From positions 124,001 through 188,000 of the forward strand of contig NZ_KQ948744.1 in NCBI RefSeq assembly GCF_001514195.1: a DNA stretch of 64,000 nucleotides, read 5' to 3'. This DNA comes from Streptomyces griseorubiginosus (GTDB lineage Bacteria > Actinomycetota > Actinomycetes > Streptomycetales > Streptomycetaceae). The notes beneath the pieces were generated by a model. The model saw only the letters and a list, made by a program, of their open reading frames with translations. It was not told where the DNA came from and did no database searches. Shown here piece after piece: positions 41,347 to 50,781 of the stretch. Position numbers and translations under genes: made by a program. The stretch's first letter is position 1; each line of letters opens with the position of its first letter.

Positions 41347-44300
41347 TTGCCTGTCGATGACGCTTGTCCGCCTGCGGGACGCAGACGGGCGGCTGTCCTG
41401 GCCGTTCTCGTCGCCCTGCTGACCTCGTTGCTGAGTCTGGCCGGAGCGGGCCCCGCGCTCGCCGAGGAGGAGTGCGCGCCGGTGGCGCTCGCATCCTTCG
41501 GCGACCCCGGGGACGCGGTGAACAAGGCCACCCCGCCGGGCCAGGGGAGCAGTTGCTTCACGCTGACGGCACCGGCGGCCGGTCTGTATCTCGTGTCGGA
41601 CGACAACAGTGGGACGTACGCGCAGGTGTCGGCGGCCGACGGCACCGAGGTCGACTGCTACGACGAGCGGACCGGCCGGAACGGCGTGTGCGAGGTGCCC
41701 GCCGCCGGCACCTACACGCTCAGGATCGTCAACGGCGGGTGGGCCGACGCGCCGACCTCGTTCACCGTCGTGCCGCTCGGAGCGGGCACCGCGGGCTGCT
41801 TCGACTCCGTCGGCACGGGGTGGGACCTCGACCCGGTCAGCCGCACCTCCGTGGGCGGACTGGAGGTCGACTGCCAGGAGTTCGAGGGCACTCCGGGTGA
41901 GCGCGTCCGCCTCACCCACGGGACGAAGGTCTACGGCGACACGCTCGCGTGGATCACCGACGAGAGCGGCGCCTGGATCTGTCCGCGCGTCACCGAGGAC
42001 GACGAGGACACCCGTAGTTGTGTGCTGCCCGGGGACGGCCCGTACCGGGTGCTGTCGACGGTGACGTACGCCGGGAGCGGCTATCCCGCCGAGTACGCGG
42101 TCAAGGTGCGCTCGCTGTCCGACCCGCGGGGCTGCCGTACCGCGTCCGTGCGGTCCTTCGGCAAGCTCGCCGGGCTGGAGTACGGCACCAACCCCTGCTT
42201 CACCTTCAGCGTCGACAGGCCGGGCAGCTATCTCGCGCACGCCGTGGACGTGTACTCGGCGGACGCGGTCCGCGTGTACGACACCGACGGGAAGATCGCC
42301 TGCCGGGAGAGCGACCCGTGCCGCCTGCCGGCCGCGGGCACCTACACGGCGGTCCTCGACGACGCCTACCCGTTCCCGTACGCGGACGGCGAGCCGGACG
42401 ACCTGCTGCTGCTCGACCGTGCCTCGGACGCCGGGTGCGTGGCCACCGGGACCGGCGGACACAAGGGCGAGCTGAGCACGGTCGGGCAGTACGACTGCCT
42501 GACGCTGGACGCCCCGCAGGGCGCCCACATCGCCGCGCTCACCCCGCTCGCCTCGTCCGGCGTGGACGCCGAGGTGGCGGTCTACGACCGGGACGGGGTC
42601 ACCCAGTGCACCGCGACGGAACTGGCCGACGGGGACTGCGTGTTGACGGGCGCGGCCCCCTACCGGGCGCTGGTGCACACCGACGACGTCGGTGAGGACG
42701 CGACGGGCCCGTACGCGATCGCCTTCCACCGCACCGACACCGCGAACGACTGCCCGGTCCTGCCGGCCGGCAGCTTCGCCGCGGACGGCGCGAAGGCCGA
42801 GCTGACCACCGGGGAGGGCGTCTTCTCGGGCTGCCTGAGCATCCCGGCCGACGCGCACACCGGTGCGGAACTCCTCCAGCTCGTGAACACCTCCGGTGGT
42901 GTACCGGCGAAGTTCTCCGTCCTGGACGCCGACGGCAGGAAGGTCTGCGACCGCACCTCCAGCACCAACGGCTGGACGGTCTGCCCGCTCACCCCGGGCC
43001 AGGCCCACACCGTCCTGGTCACCGGCCGCGACCTGGCCGCCACGTACACCCTGGCCCGGCGGGACGTCACCGCGACCGCCTCCTCGGCGGGCTGCGTGAG
43101 GACCGCCGCGACGACGGTCGGCGGACCGTCCGTGGCCGGCACGGCCGGCGAGCCGGGCACCGTGACCTGCCACCAGGTCACCACCGACGCGGCCTCCGAC
43201 GTGCTGCACCTCGACGTGCGCGACGCGCTGGGCACCGCCAACATCGCGGTGTTCGGCGGGGACGGCGGCGCCGAGTGCTCCTACCGCAACCGCGCCTGCG
43301 CGGTCACCGGGTCCACCAGCCACCAGGTCCTCGTGCAGACCCCGGTCACCCTGAAGGCGGCGCCCGAGTACCGCCTGGACGCCCTGCGTGTGGCGACGGC
43401 GGACGGACCGGCGCCGGAGTGCACCAGGGTCCCTTCGGTGTCGTACGGCTACGGGCCGGTCACCGGCACGCTGGACGAGCGGCACACCGCGGTGTGCGCG
43501 GTGCTGCCGACCGCCGGGTTCGACCGTTTCGACATGGAGATCACGGACACCACCGGTGCCACCACCACCGCGGTGCCCGCGCTCTACAACAAGGCGTGGA
43601 ACAACGGCTGTTCGCTGTACATACCGTCCGGCTACCAGTGCGCGGCGGGTGGCTCCTCCTCCGCGGCGAGCCCGAGCGTGTTCGTGCTCGGCCTGCCGGA
43701 GAAGGCGTCCAGCACCTCCTACAGCGCCCGGTTGGTCTGCCGGTCCACTCCGTGCGGTCCGGACCGGGTGGCCGTCACCGCCGTCAGCCCGACCACCGGA
43801 GTCGCCGGGACCAAGGTGAAGCTCACGGTCACCGGGACCGCGCTGCCCGCGGACGCGACCGTGCGGCTCACCCGGAGCGGCAAGACCCTGACCGCCACCG
43901 CGGACTCGGTCTCCGCCGACAACCGGACCCTGACCGCGACCGTTGACCTGACGGGCGCGGACGCCGGCACGTGGAACGTCAGCGTGTTCGCGGGCTGCTG
44001 CGAGTTCCAGCGGGGCCTGTTCACCGTCACCGAGCCCCAGCTCACCGGCACGGCCGCACCCAGGATCACCGGGACGGCGAAGACGGGCGCCAAGGTCACC
44101 GCGGAGCCCGGGAGCTGGTCGGCCACCCCGACGTCGTACACGTACCAGTGGAAGGCGAACGGCACGGCGATCAGCGGGGCCACGGCGAAGACGTACACCG
44201 TCGCCGCCGCGGTCGTCGGCAAGAAGCTGACGGTGACCGTGACCGCGGTGAAGAGCGGCTGGCAGAGCGGGACTGCGACCTCGGGCGCGGTGACCGTGGC

Positions 44301-44583
44301 CAAGGGCGACGCGCCCAAGGCAACCAAGCTGCCGGTGATCAGCGGTACGGCGAAGGTCGGCCGGACGCTGAAGACGTCCAACGGGACGTGGAGTCCGGCG
44401 GCCACCTCGTACACGTACCAGTGGTACACGAACGGCAAGGCGATCAGTGGGGCCACCAAGTCCTCGCTGGTGCTGAAGACCGCCCAGAAGGGCAAGAAGA
44501 TCACCGTGAAGGTGGTCGCGCGCCGCACCGGTCACAAGGACGGGTCGGCGGTGAGCAAGGCGACGAAGGCGGTCGTCAAGTGA
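41347..44583 (+). CDS. Large secreted multi-domain Ig-like/beta-sandwich protein
   Basis: A 1078-aa exported protein with a signal peptide (RRRAAVLAVLVALLTSLL, cleavage after GPALA near 40). The body is built of repeated beta-rich modules of about 100-130 aa with paired cysteines (for example CFTL...CYDERTGRNGVC, CLTLDA...CTATELADGDC), probably disulfide-bonded. Near 800-890 there is an IPT/TIG-like domain (VSPTTGVAGTKVKLTVTGTA) and at the end two copies of an Ig-like repeat (TSYTYQW.NG.AISGAT). No enzyme motif and no LPXTG anchor are seen. A TTG start with AGGGGG upstream is used. A surface-adhesion or extracellular matrix role is inferred. Confidence 0.75.
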   Translation: MPVDDACPPAGRRRAAVLAVLVALLTSLLSLAGAGPALAEEECAPVALASFGDPGDAVNKATPPGQGSSCFTLTAPAAGLYLVSDDNSGTYAQVSAADGTEVDCYDERTGRNGVCEVPAAGTYTLRIVNGGWADAPTSFTVVPLGAGTAGCFDSVGTGWDLDPVSRTSVGGLEVDCQEFEGTPGERVRLTHGTKVYGDTLAWITDESGAWICPRVTEDDEDTRSCVLPGDGPYRVLSTVTYAGSGYPAEYAVKVRSLSDPRGCRTASVRSFGKLAGLEYGTNPCFTFSVDRPGSYLAHAVDVYSADAVRVYDTDGKIACRESDPCRLPAAGTYTAVLDDAYPFPYADGEPDDLLLLDRASDAGCVATGTGGHKGELSTVGQYDCLTLDAPQGAHIAALTPLASSGVDAEVAVYDRDGVTQCTATELADGDCVLTGAAPYRALVHTDDVGEDATGPYAIAFHRTDTANDCPVLPAGSFAADGAKAELTTGEGVFSGCLSIPADAHTGAELLQLVNTSGGVPAKFSVLDADGRKVCDRTSSTNGWTVCPLTPGQAHTVLVTGRDLAATYTLARRDVTATASSAGCVRTAATTVGGPSVAGTAGEPGTVTCHQVTTDAASDVLHLDVRDALGTANIAVFGGDGGAECSYRNRACAVTGSTSHQVLVQTPVTLKAAPEYRLDALRVATADGPAPECTRVPSVSYGYGPVTGTLDERHTAVCAVLPTAGFDRFDMEITDTTGATTTAVPALYNKAWNNGCSLYIPSGYQCAAGGSSSAASPSVFVLGLPEKASSTSYSARLVCRSTPCGPDRVAVTAVSPTTGVAGTKVKLTVTGTALPADATVRLTRSGKTLTATADSVSADNRTLTATVDLTGADAGTWNVSVFAGCCEFQRGLFTVTEPQLTGTAAPRITGTAKTGAKVTAEPGSWSATPTSYTYQWKANGTAISGATAKTYTVAAAVVGKKLTVTVTAVKSGWQSGTATSGAVTVAKGDAPKATKLPVISGTAKVGRTLKTSNGTWSPAATSYTYQWYTNGKAISGATKSSLVLKTAQKGKKITVKVVARRTGHKDGSAVSKATKAVVK

Positions 44584-44656
44584 GCTGAGAACGAGGGGGC
44601 GGCATCGGAGTCATCCGGTGTCGTCCCCTTTTCTCATGCCTCCGGTTCCGGCTTCC

Positions 44657-46186
44657 TCATGCCACGGACTCCGGCACCGGTGCCGGAGCGGGCGCCCCCT
44701 GCTTCGGGGGCTTCGCCGTGACCATCAGGCCCGCGATGAGGCCGGCCAGGAGCATGATGCCGGCGGCCCACCAGATGGCCACCGTGTAGCCGTGGACCAC
44801 GCCTTCCTTGACGACGAGGGCCTTCTGCGCGGGGTTGGTGAGGTGTGCGGTGATGTACGCCGTGCTGCTGGTGGTGGCGATCGTGTTGAGCAGGGCCGTA
44901 CCGATCGAACCGCCCACCTGCTGCGAGGTGTTGACGGTCGCCGAGGTGACCCCGGAGTCCTGCGGGGCGACGCCCGCCGTGGCCGTGGAGAACACCGGCA
45001 TGAAGGTGAGGCCCATGCCCAGGCCCATCAGGAGCAGCGCGGGCAGGATCTCGGTGGTGTAGGAGCTGTCCACCGTCATCTGCGTGAGGATCACCATGCC
45101 GCTCGCCGCGAGGATCATGCCGGGGACCATGAGCATGCGCGGTGCGACCCGGTTCATCAGCCGGGCCGAGATCTGGGTGGAGCCGACGATGATCGCGGCG
45201 GTCATGGGCAGGAACGCGAGCCCGGTGCGGACGGGGGAGTAGGCCAGCACGACCTGGAGGTAGTAGGTCATGAACAGGAACAGGCCGAACATCCCGATGA
45301 CGGCGAGCCCCATGGTCAGGAAGCAGCCCGCGCGGTTGCGGTCCTTGACGATGTGCAGCGGGAGGAGGGGCATCGGGGCCCGGGACTGCCACCACACGAA
45401 GATCGCCAGGAGCACGACGCCCCCGAAGAGCAGCGTCATCACCAGCGGGTCGCTCCAGCCCCGCGGCTGGGCCTCGCTGAAGCCGTAGACGATCGCGACC
45501 AGGCCGCCGCAGCCCAGCAGCACGCCGGGCACGTCGAGGCGGGCGCCCGCGTGGCCGGGGCGGTCGTGGAGGAGGACGAGGGCGCCGAAGAAGGCGATCA
45601 CCGCGATGGGCACGTTGACGAACAGGCACCAGCGCCAGTTCAGGTACTCGGTGAGCAGTCCGCCCACGATGAACCCGATCGCGGAACCGGAGCCCGCGAG
45701 GGCGCCGTAGATCCCGAAGGCCTTACCGCGCTCCTTCGGGTCGGTGAAGGTCGTCGTCAGCAGGGACAGCGCGGAGGGGGCGAGGACGGCCGCGAAGACG
45801 CCCTGGAGGGCGCGGGCGGCGAAGAGCATGCCGGAGCCGGTGGCGGCGCCGCCGAGCGCGGAGGCGGCCGCGAAGCCGACCAGGCCGATCATGAAGGTGC
45901 GCTTGCGGCCCACCAGGTCGGCGATGCGCCCGCCGAGCAGGAGCAGACCGCCGAAGGCGAGGGTGTAGGCGGTGATCACCCACTGCCGGTTGGCGTCGGA
46001 CATGCCCAGGTCCTGCTGTGCGGAGGGCAGGGCGATGTTCACGATGGTCGCGTCGAGGACGACCATCAGCTGCGCGAGGGCGATGACCACCAGGCCCCAC
46101 CAACGGCGTGGATCTTCACCTGTCCGGGTGACATTCACCTGGCCAGAAGACCATGGATCGGTACGGGACGCATCTGGGCGTGTCAT
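44657..46186 (-). CDS. DHA2-family MFS drug exporter (EmrB/QacA type)
   Basis: A 509-aa 14-segment proton-driven exporter. Motif A of the MFS (GGRIADLVGRKRTF), motif C-like GALAGSGSAIGFIVGG and the opening LAQLMVVLDATIVNIALPSA are characteristic of DHA2 multidrug transporters. Its ATG overlaps the stop of the oxidoreductase gene (ATGA), so it belongs to the SoxR-box operon and would export redox-active or quinone-like compounds when that operon is on. Substrate is inferred from regulation only. Confidence 0.9.
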   Translation of the reverse strand: MTRPDASRTDPWSSGQVNVTRTGEDPRRWWGLVVIALAQLMVVLDATIVNIALPSAQQDLGMSDANRQWVITAYTLAFGGLLLLGGRIADLVGRKRTFMIGLVGFAAASALGGAATGSGMLFAARALQGVFAAVLAPSALSLLTTTFTDPKERGKAFGIYGALAGSGSAIGFIVGGLLTEYLNWRWCLFVNVPIAVIAFFGALVLLHDRPGHAGARLDVPGVLLGCGGLVAIVYGFSEAQPRGWSDPLVMTLLFGGVVLLAIFVWWQSRAPMPLLPLHIVKDRNRAGCFLTMGLAVIGMFGLFLFMTYYLQVVLAYSPVRTGLAFLPMTAAIIVGSTQISARLMNRVAPRMLMVPGMILAASGMVILTQMTVDSSYTTEILPALLLMGLGMGLTFMPVFSTATAGVAPQDSGVTSATVNTSQQVGGSIGTALLNTIATTSSTAYITAHLTNPAQKALVVKEGVVHGYTVAIWWAAGIMLLAGLIAGLMVTAKPPKQGAPAPAPVPESVA

Positions 46187-47160
46187 GGCTCGAGGACCAC
46201 CTTTCCGGTTGTGCCGCGGGTCTCCAGCGCGCGGTGCGCGGCGGCCGCCTCGGCGAGCGGGAAGCGCTGCACGGCGGGCCTGAGCCGGCCCGCCGCGGCT
46301 TCGGTGAGGGCGCGGAGTTCGAGGGTGCGGAGCGGTTCGGGTCCGGCCTTGCGCAGCATCGCGGGGCCGAGGACCTGTTCGGATACGCCTTCGACGAGGT
46401 AGGGACTGCCGTCGTGGATGCCTTCGCCGGACCAGCCGAAGACGATGTGCTGTCCTTCGGGGCCTAGGAGGCGAACGGATGCACGGGCGATGTCCCCGCC
46501 CACCCCGTCGAACACGACGGTGGCGGGCCGGCCGCCGAGGAAGGCGCGGACCTTGCCGGCCCACGCGGGGTCCGTGTAGTCGACGGCGAGGTCGGCGCCG
46601 TTCTCCGCGACCAGGGCGACCTTGCGCGGCCCGCCCGCGAGGCCGACGACGGTGGCCCCGGCGTTCTTCGCGTACTGCACGAGCAGCGTGCCGATGCCTC
46701 CGGCGGCCGCCGGGATCACCACGACGGAGTCCGGGCCGAGTGCGGCGAACTGCACGATTCCCATCGCGGTACGGCCCGTGCCGATCATGGCGACGGCCTG
46801 GGCGAAGTCGAGGCCGGCGGGGATCTCGTGGACGCGCTCCACGTCGGTGACGGCGAGTTCGGCGTAGCCGCCGGGGGCGAAGCCGAGATGGGCGACCACG
46901 CGCTTGCCGAGCCACAGCCCGGCGACGCCGTCCCCCAGCGACTCGACGATCCCGGCGACCTCGCGGCCGGGAACGGTGGGCAGAGCGGGCGGCTCGGGCA
47001 ACGGTCCCTGGTGGCCCTCGCGCAGGGCGGTGTCCAGGAGGTGGACACCCGCGGCGCGTACGGCGACACGGACCTGGCCGGGACCCGGTGTCGGGTCGTC
47101 TGTGGTCTCGTAGGTGAGGTTCTCGGCGGGTCCGAAGCTGTGCAGGCGGATGGCGTGCAT
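46183..47160 (-). CDS. NADPH:quinone oxidoreductase / zinc-less MDR dehydrogenase
   Basis: A 325-aa medium-chain dehydrogenase/reductase. AAGVHLLDTALREG and PTVPGREVAGIVES are the substrate-domain motifs of the quinone reductase branch, and VVVIPAAAGGIGTLLVQYAK is the NADPH-binding loop. The catalytic zinc Cys/His set is absent, as expected for QOR-type enzymes. A GAGGAG ribosome site lies just before the ATG. A SoxR box lies upstream, matching the SoxR-controlled oxidoreductase of S. coelicolor in type and neighbourhood. Coupled to the MFS exporter, forming a redox-drug response operon. Confidence 0.9.
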   Translation of the reverse strand: MHAIRLHSFGPAENLTYETTDDPTPGPGQVRVAVRAAGVHLLDTALREGHQGPLPEPPALPTVPGREVAGIVESLGDGVAGLWLGKRVVAHLGFAPGGYAELAVTDVERVHEIPAGLDFAQAVAMIGTGRTAMGIVQFAALGPDSVVVIPAAAGGIGTLLVQYAKNAGATVVGLAGGPRKVALVAENGADLAVDYTDPAWAGKVRAFLGGRPATVVFDGVGGDIARASVRLLGPEGQHIVFGWSGEGIHDGSPYLVEGVSEQVLGPAMLRKAGPEPLRTLELRALTEAAAGRLRPAVQRFPLAEAAAAHRALETRGTTGKVVLEP

Positions 47161-47214
47161 GGGAAGAGCTCCTCTGTCGTCCTGTCGGTCCGTCCTCGGG
47201 GGCCCACTCTTCGA

Positions 47215-47232
47215 CCTCAAGCGTGCTTGAGG
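47215..47232 (-). promoter_or_regulatory. SoxR box with MerR-type 19-bp promoter spacing
   Basis: CCTCAAGCGTGCTTGAGG is a palindrome of the SoxR-box form CCTCAAG-N4-CTTGAGG, extended outward to a 22-bp symmetry (47213-47234). On the minus strand it lies between TTGACC (-35 like) and AAGAGT (-10 like) separated by 19 bp, the long spacing that MerR-family activators need. It is 55 bp upstream of the oxidoreductase start. Confidence 0.85.
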
Positions 47233-47356
47233 TCAAGGCCCCTGAGGCCCAGTGCCAGGGACACCCCCTATGACTGCCGGAGGGCGCCGGAATGTGACAT
47301 GGGGGCTGTTGTTGCAGGTCGGGGAGGTTGTCAGCGGTGGGGTGCAGGATGGGGGC

Positions 47357-48031
47357 ATGGTGAGCCGAGGGACGGGTGCGGGCAGGGTGAAGGGGGCGCG
47401 GCGGCCGGAGGTGCGGTTGCCGCCGCTGGAGCCGTTCGGGGGAGGGGAGCTGGAGCCGGACGGGGACTACGACGGGCTGGAGTTCCCGGAGACGGACTTC
47501 GCGGGCCAGGACGGGGCGGGGGCCCGTTTCATGGACTGCGCGCTGAGAGGCTGCGCACTGGACGAGACCCGGCTGCACCACGCCCGCTTCCTGGACTCGG
47601 TCCTCACCGGGGTCCGGGGTGTCGGCACCGATCTCGCCGAGTCGACCCTCCGGGACGTCGAGCTGGTCGACGCCCGCCTGGGCGGAGTGCAGTTGCACGG
47701 GGCGGCCCTGGAGCGGGTCGTGATCCGGGGCGGCAAGATCGACTACCTGAACCTGCGGACGGCCGTTCTGCGGGACGTCGTCTTCGAGGGCTGTGTGCTG
47801 GTGGAGCCGGACTTCGGGGGCGCGCGGCTGGAGCGCGTGGAGTTCGTGGACTGCGCGCTCAAGGGCGTGGACCTCACGGCGGCGACCCTCAAGGACGTGG
47901 ACCTGCGCGGCGCCGCGTCACTGGAGATCGCGCGGGGGGTGGACCGCCTGGCCGGGGCTGTGATCAGCCCGTCCCAACTCCTGGACCTGGCCCCGGTGCT
48001 GGCGGCGGAGGTGGGGATCAGGGTGGAGTAG
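47357..48031 (+). CDS. Pentapeptide-repeat protein
   Basis: A 224-aa protein whose residues about 40-185 form consecutive A(D/N)LxX-like pentapeptides (DFAGQ, RFMDC, TRLHH, ARFLD, TLRDV, DLTAA, TLKDV), expected to fold as a right-handed quadrilateral beta-helix. Members may mimic DNA and bind gyrase, giving fluoroquinolone tolerance, but most Streptomyces copies have no known role. No signal peptide. Start chosen at ATG 47357 with a G-rich ribosome site. Divergent from the SoxR-type operon. Confidence 0.83.
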   Translation: MVSRGTGAGRVKGARRPEVRLPPLEPFGGGELEPDGDYDGLEFPETDFAGQDGAGARFMDCALRGCALDETRLHHARFLDSVLTGVRGVGTDLAESTLRDVELVDARLGGVQLHGAALERVVIRGGKIDYLNLRTAVLRDVVFEGCVLVEPDFGGARLERVEFVDCALKGVDLTAATLKDVDLRGAASLEIARGVDRLAGAVISPSQLLDLAPVLAAEVGIRVE

Positions 48032-48134
48032 GGGTCCCCGGGGTCCGTCCGGACAGGTCAGCGCTCGGTGAGGACCCGGCGAGCGGCACCCCACGGCCGG
48101 GGTCGACCCGAGGAGATCCGGGAGCTGCTCTCGG

Positions 48135-48635
48135 TCACTTCACCCGTGGGAAGCGGGCCTGGAGGGTCCAGATCGCCGGGTTCTCGCCCAGGTCCTCGTG
48201 GAGGTCGATGAGGTCGGCGATCAGGTCGTGCAGGAAGTCACGTGCCTCGCGGCGGAGTTCGGCGTGGGAGAAGGTGAGCGGGGGCTCCTCGGCCCGCATC
48301 CAGTCGGCCTCGACGTCCACCCAGCCGAAGCGGCGCTCGAAGAGCATGCGGTCCGTGGACTCGGTGAAGTCGAGTTCCGCGTGCTGGGGGCGGGAGGCGC
48401 GGGAGCCGGCCGGGTCGCGGTCGAGGCGTTCGGCGATGTCGCACAGCGCCCACGCGAAGTCGAGCACCGGCACCCATCCCCAGGCTGTGGACAGCTCCCG
48501 GTCCTCCTTGGTGTCCGCGAGATAGACGTCCCCGCAGAACAGGTCGTGCCGCAGCGCGTGCACGTCCGCGCGCCGGTAGTCGGTCTGCGGGGGGTCAGGG
48601 AAGCGGTTGGAGAGGGCGTAGCCGATGTCGAGCAC
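48135..48635 (-). CDS. Conserved actinobacterial protein of unknown function
   Basis: A 166-aa cytosolic protein rich in acidic and aromatic residues (FPDPPQTDYRRADVHALRHD, LADTKEDRELSTAWGWVPVL, ERRFGWVDVEADWM). There is no signal or membrane segment and no catalytic motif I recognise. The start is uncertain; GTG 48635 gives VLDIGYALSNRF and lacks a clear ribosome site. It is divergent from the M1 peptidase gene 40 bp away, so both share a short promoter region. Confidence 0.6.
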   Translation of the reverse strand: MLDIGYALSNRFPDPPQTDYRRADVHALRHDLFCGDVYLADTKEDRELSTAWGWVPVLDFAWALCDIAERLDRDPAGSRASRPQHAELDFTESTDRMLFERRFGWVDVEADWMRAEEPPLTFSHAELRREARDFLHDLIADLIDLHEDLGENPAIWTLQARFPRVK

Positions 48636-48674
48636 GTACGTGATGGTGTCACGGGGGGCTCGTAGGATCGCCGC

Positions 48675-50117
48675 GTGCCCCGTTCCGCGCCGTACGCCCC
48701 CCTCGCTCACCTCACTCCCCTCTCCGCCCGCTCCCCCCTCTTCCTGTTCCTCGCGGTCGCCCTGACCACGTGCCTGCTGACCGGGTGCGACGGCGGGGTG
48801 CACGGCACCCCCGGCGGCTCCGGCCTGCGCGACCCGTACTTCCCCAAGGCGGGCAACGGCGGCTACGACGTCTCCCACTACGACCTCGACCTCGCCTACG
48901 ACCCGCACACCGAGCACCTCTCCGGCACCGCGACCCTCACCGCCCGAGCCACCCAGGACCTCACCGCCTTCGACCTCGACCTCGACGGCCTGGACGTCGA
49001 GAAGGTCACCGTCGACGGCGACGGGGCCCGCTGGAACCGCGCCGGTCAGGAGCTGACCGTACGGCCGCACCACGACCTCGACGAGGGCCGCGCCTTCCGG
49101 GTGACCGTCCGCTACTCCGGCACCCCGAAGACGATCACCGACCCGGACGGCTCCGAGGAGGGCTGGCTGCCCAATGACGACGGCGCGGTGGCCCTCGGCG
49201 AACCCACCGGGTCCATGGCCTGGTTCCCCGGCAACAACCACCCCTCCGACAAGGCGTCCTACGACCTCACGATCACCGTCCCCGAGGGCCTCCAGGCCGT
49301 CTCCAACGGCGAGTTGACGGCACAGCGGACCGCGGACGGCCGTACGACGTCCACCTGGCACACCGCCGAGCCCATGGCGAGCTACCTCGCCACCCTCGCA
49401 ATCGGCCACTACGACATCCAGCGCTCCACCACCCCCTCCGGCCTGCCCCTGTACACGGCCGTCGACCGGACGGAGGTGGCCGCGAGCCGGAAGGTGCTGG
49501 CGCGGACCCCGGAGGTGCTGCGGTGGGAGGAGGACACCTTCGGGCCGTACCCCTTCTCCTCCGCGGGCGTGATCGTCGGCCCCCGGGGCTCCGCGGGGTA
49601 CGCCCTGGAGACCCAGAACCGCCCCTTCTTCCCCGGCCCGCCCGACACCGCGACCCTCGTCCACGAGCTGGCCCACCAGTGGTACGGCGACTCGGTGTCC
49701 CCGCGAAGCTGGCAGGACATGTGGCTCAACGAGGGCTTCGCGACCTACGGCGAGTGGCTGTGGGAGGAGAAGCACGGCGGAAGAAGCGCGCAGCAGATCT
49801 TCGACGAGGTGTACGCCCGCGGCGCGGACGACGACGTCTGGGCCTTCCCTCCCGCCAAGCCGTCGAGCGCCGCGCACATCTCCGACAGCCCGGTCTACGT
49901 GCGCGGCGCGATGGTCCTGCACCTGATCCGGCGGACGGTCGGCGACACCGTCTTCGCCCGCATCCTGCGGGGCTGGGCGACGGTCCACCGGCACGGCACC
50001 GCGGACACCGCCGACTTCACGGCGTACGTCGAGAAGCAGGCCCCGGACAAGGACTTCACCTCGATCTGGGACGACTGGCTGTACGGCGAGGGCAAGCCCC
50101 CGAAACCGGGGTCCTGA
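48675..50117 (+). CDS. Secreted M1-family zinc metallopeptidase (lipoprotein)
   Basis: A 480-aa exported aminopeptidase-type enzyme. The N-terminus carries a signal with lipobox LTGC (Cys near 37). The catalytic zinc site is HELAHQWYG (His330 and His334) plus the third ligand Glu in LNEGFATYGEW 18 residues on. The GAMEN exopeptidase motif is replaced by GYALETQN, as in several actinobacterial secreted members. An N-terminal beta-domain (about 55-240) precedes the thermolysin-like part; the C-terminal helical domain is short. It would trim extracellular peptides at the cell surface. Confidence 0.9.
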   Translation: MPRSAPYAPLAHLTPLSARSPLFLFLAVALTTCLLTGCDGGVHGTPGGSGLRDPYFPKAGNGGYDVSHYDLDLAYDPHTEHLSGTATLTARATQDLTAFDLDLDGLDVEKVTVDGDGARWNRAGQELTVRPHHDLDEGRAFRVTVRYSGTPKTITDPDGSEEGWLPNDDGAVALGEPTGSMAWFPGNNHPSDKASYDLTITVPEGLQAVSNGELTAQRTADGRTTSTWHTAEPMASYLATLAIGHYDIQRSTTPSGLPLYTAVDRTEVAASRKVLARTPEVLRWEEDTFGPYPFSSAGVIVGPRGSAGYALETQNRPFFPGPPDTATLVHELAHQWYGDSVSPRSWQDMWLNEGFATYGEWLWEEKHGGRSAQQIFDEVYARGADDDVWAFPPAKPSSAAHISDSPVYVRGAMVLHLIRRTVGDTVFARILRGWATVHRHGTADTADFTAYVEKQAPDKDFTSIWDDWLYGEGKPPKPGS

Positions 50118-50145
50118 GGCCATCGGCCGTCCTGCTCACCGCCCC

Positions 50146-50676
50146 TCAGCCGCGGCTCCCGCCCGACAGCTCCTTACGCAGCACCGCGCAGGGCCGGCCC
50201 CGGCCGCGGTCGGCCCGGTGGTCGATCACCTCGTAGCCGAGGGCCGTCCAGAAGGCGAGGGCGCGGTCGTTGCCGTCGAGGACGGCGAGGCGTACGGCGG
50301 TACGGCCCTCGGCGCGGAAGCGGTCCTCGACGAGCTCCGCCATCGCCCGCCCGTGGCCCTGCCGGTGCACTGCGGCGTCCACCATCAGCAGCCCGATCCA
50401 GGGGTCCGGGTCGGCCGGGTCGGGGTGGCGGCCGAGCGTGACCACGACCCCGACGAGGTGCCCCTGGCTGCGCGCGAGCAGCACCTCCGCGTCCGGCTGC
50501 GCCAACTCGTCGGCCAGTTCGGCGGCCACCTGCTCCGGGCGGATGTCGTCGGGATCGGGAAAGTCACCGCTGAGGGCGTGGAAGTCCCGGTTGGCGGCGT
50601 AGAGGGCGGTGAGTTCGGTGAGGAGAGGGGCCGGGATGTCACGGTCCGGCGTGAGGGGGAGGGGGCTGAGACGCAT
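50146..50676 (-). CDS. GNAT-family N-acetyltransferase
   Basis: A 176-aa acetyltransferase: LMVDAAVHRQGHGRAMAELV is the acetyl-CoA loop (QGHGRA), preceded by the strand GHLVGVVVTLGR and followed by VRLAVLDGNDRALAFWTALG, the typical last motif. Substrate unknown. ATG 50676 is chosen, since residues upstream of it are not family-like. It is convergent with the M1 peptidase gene and shares a short 3' region. Confidence 0.83.
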   Translation of the reverse strand: MRLSPLPLTPDRDIPAPLLTELTALYAANRDFHALSGDFPDPDDIRPEQVAAELADELAQPDAEVLLARSQGHLVGVVVTLGRHPDPADPDPWIGLLMVDAAVHRQGHGRAMAELVEDRFRAEGRTAVRLAVLDGNDRALAFWTALGYEVIDHRADRGRGRPCAVLRKELSGGSRG

Positions 50677-50781
50677 ACCGGCACGGTAGTTGCCGCCTGC
50701 TGTCACCCGGGTGCGGCAGGGTCCCCGGCGGGGCGGTCGCGGCCGGGTCTCCGGGTCCGGCTGGGTCTCCCGGCGGGGCGG

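Noticed and set aside
40570..44535. A 1321-residue open frame on the minus strand
   Set aside because: It is antisense to the secreted protein and FAD oxidoreductase genes, which have clear motifs; its own translation is low-complexity Arg/Gly/Ala as expected for a GC-bias shadow.
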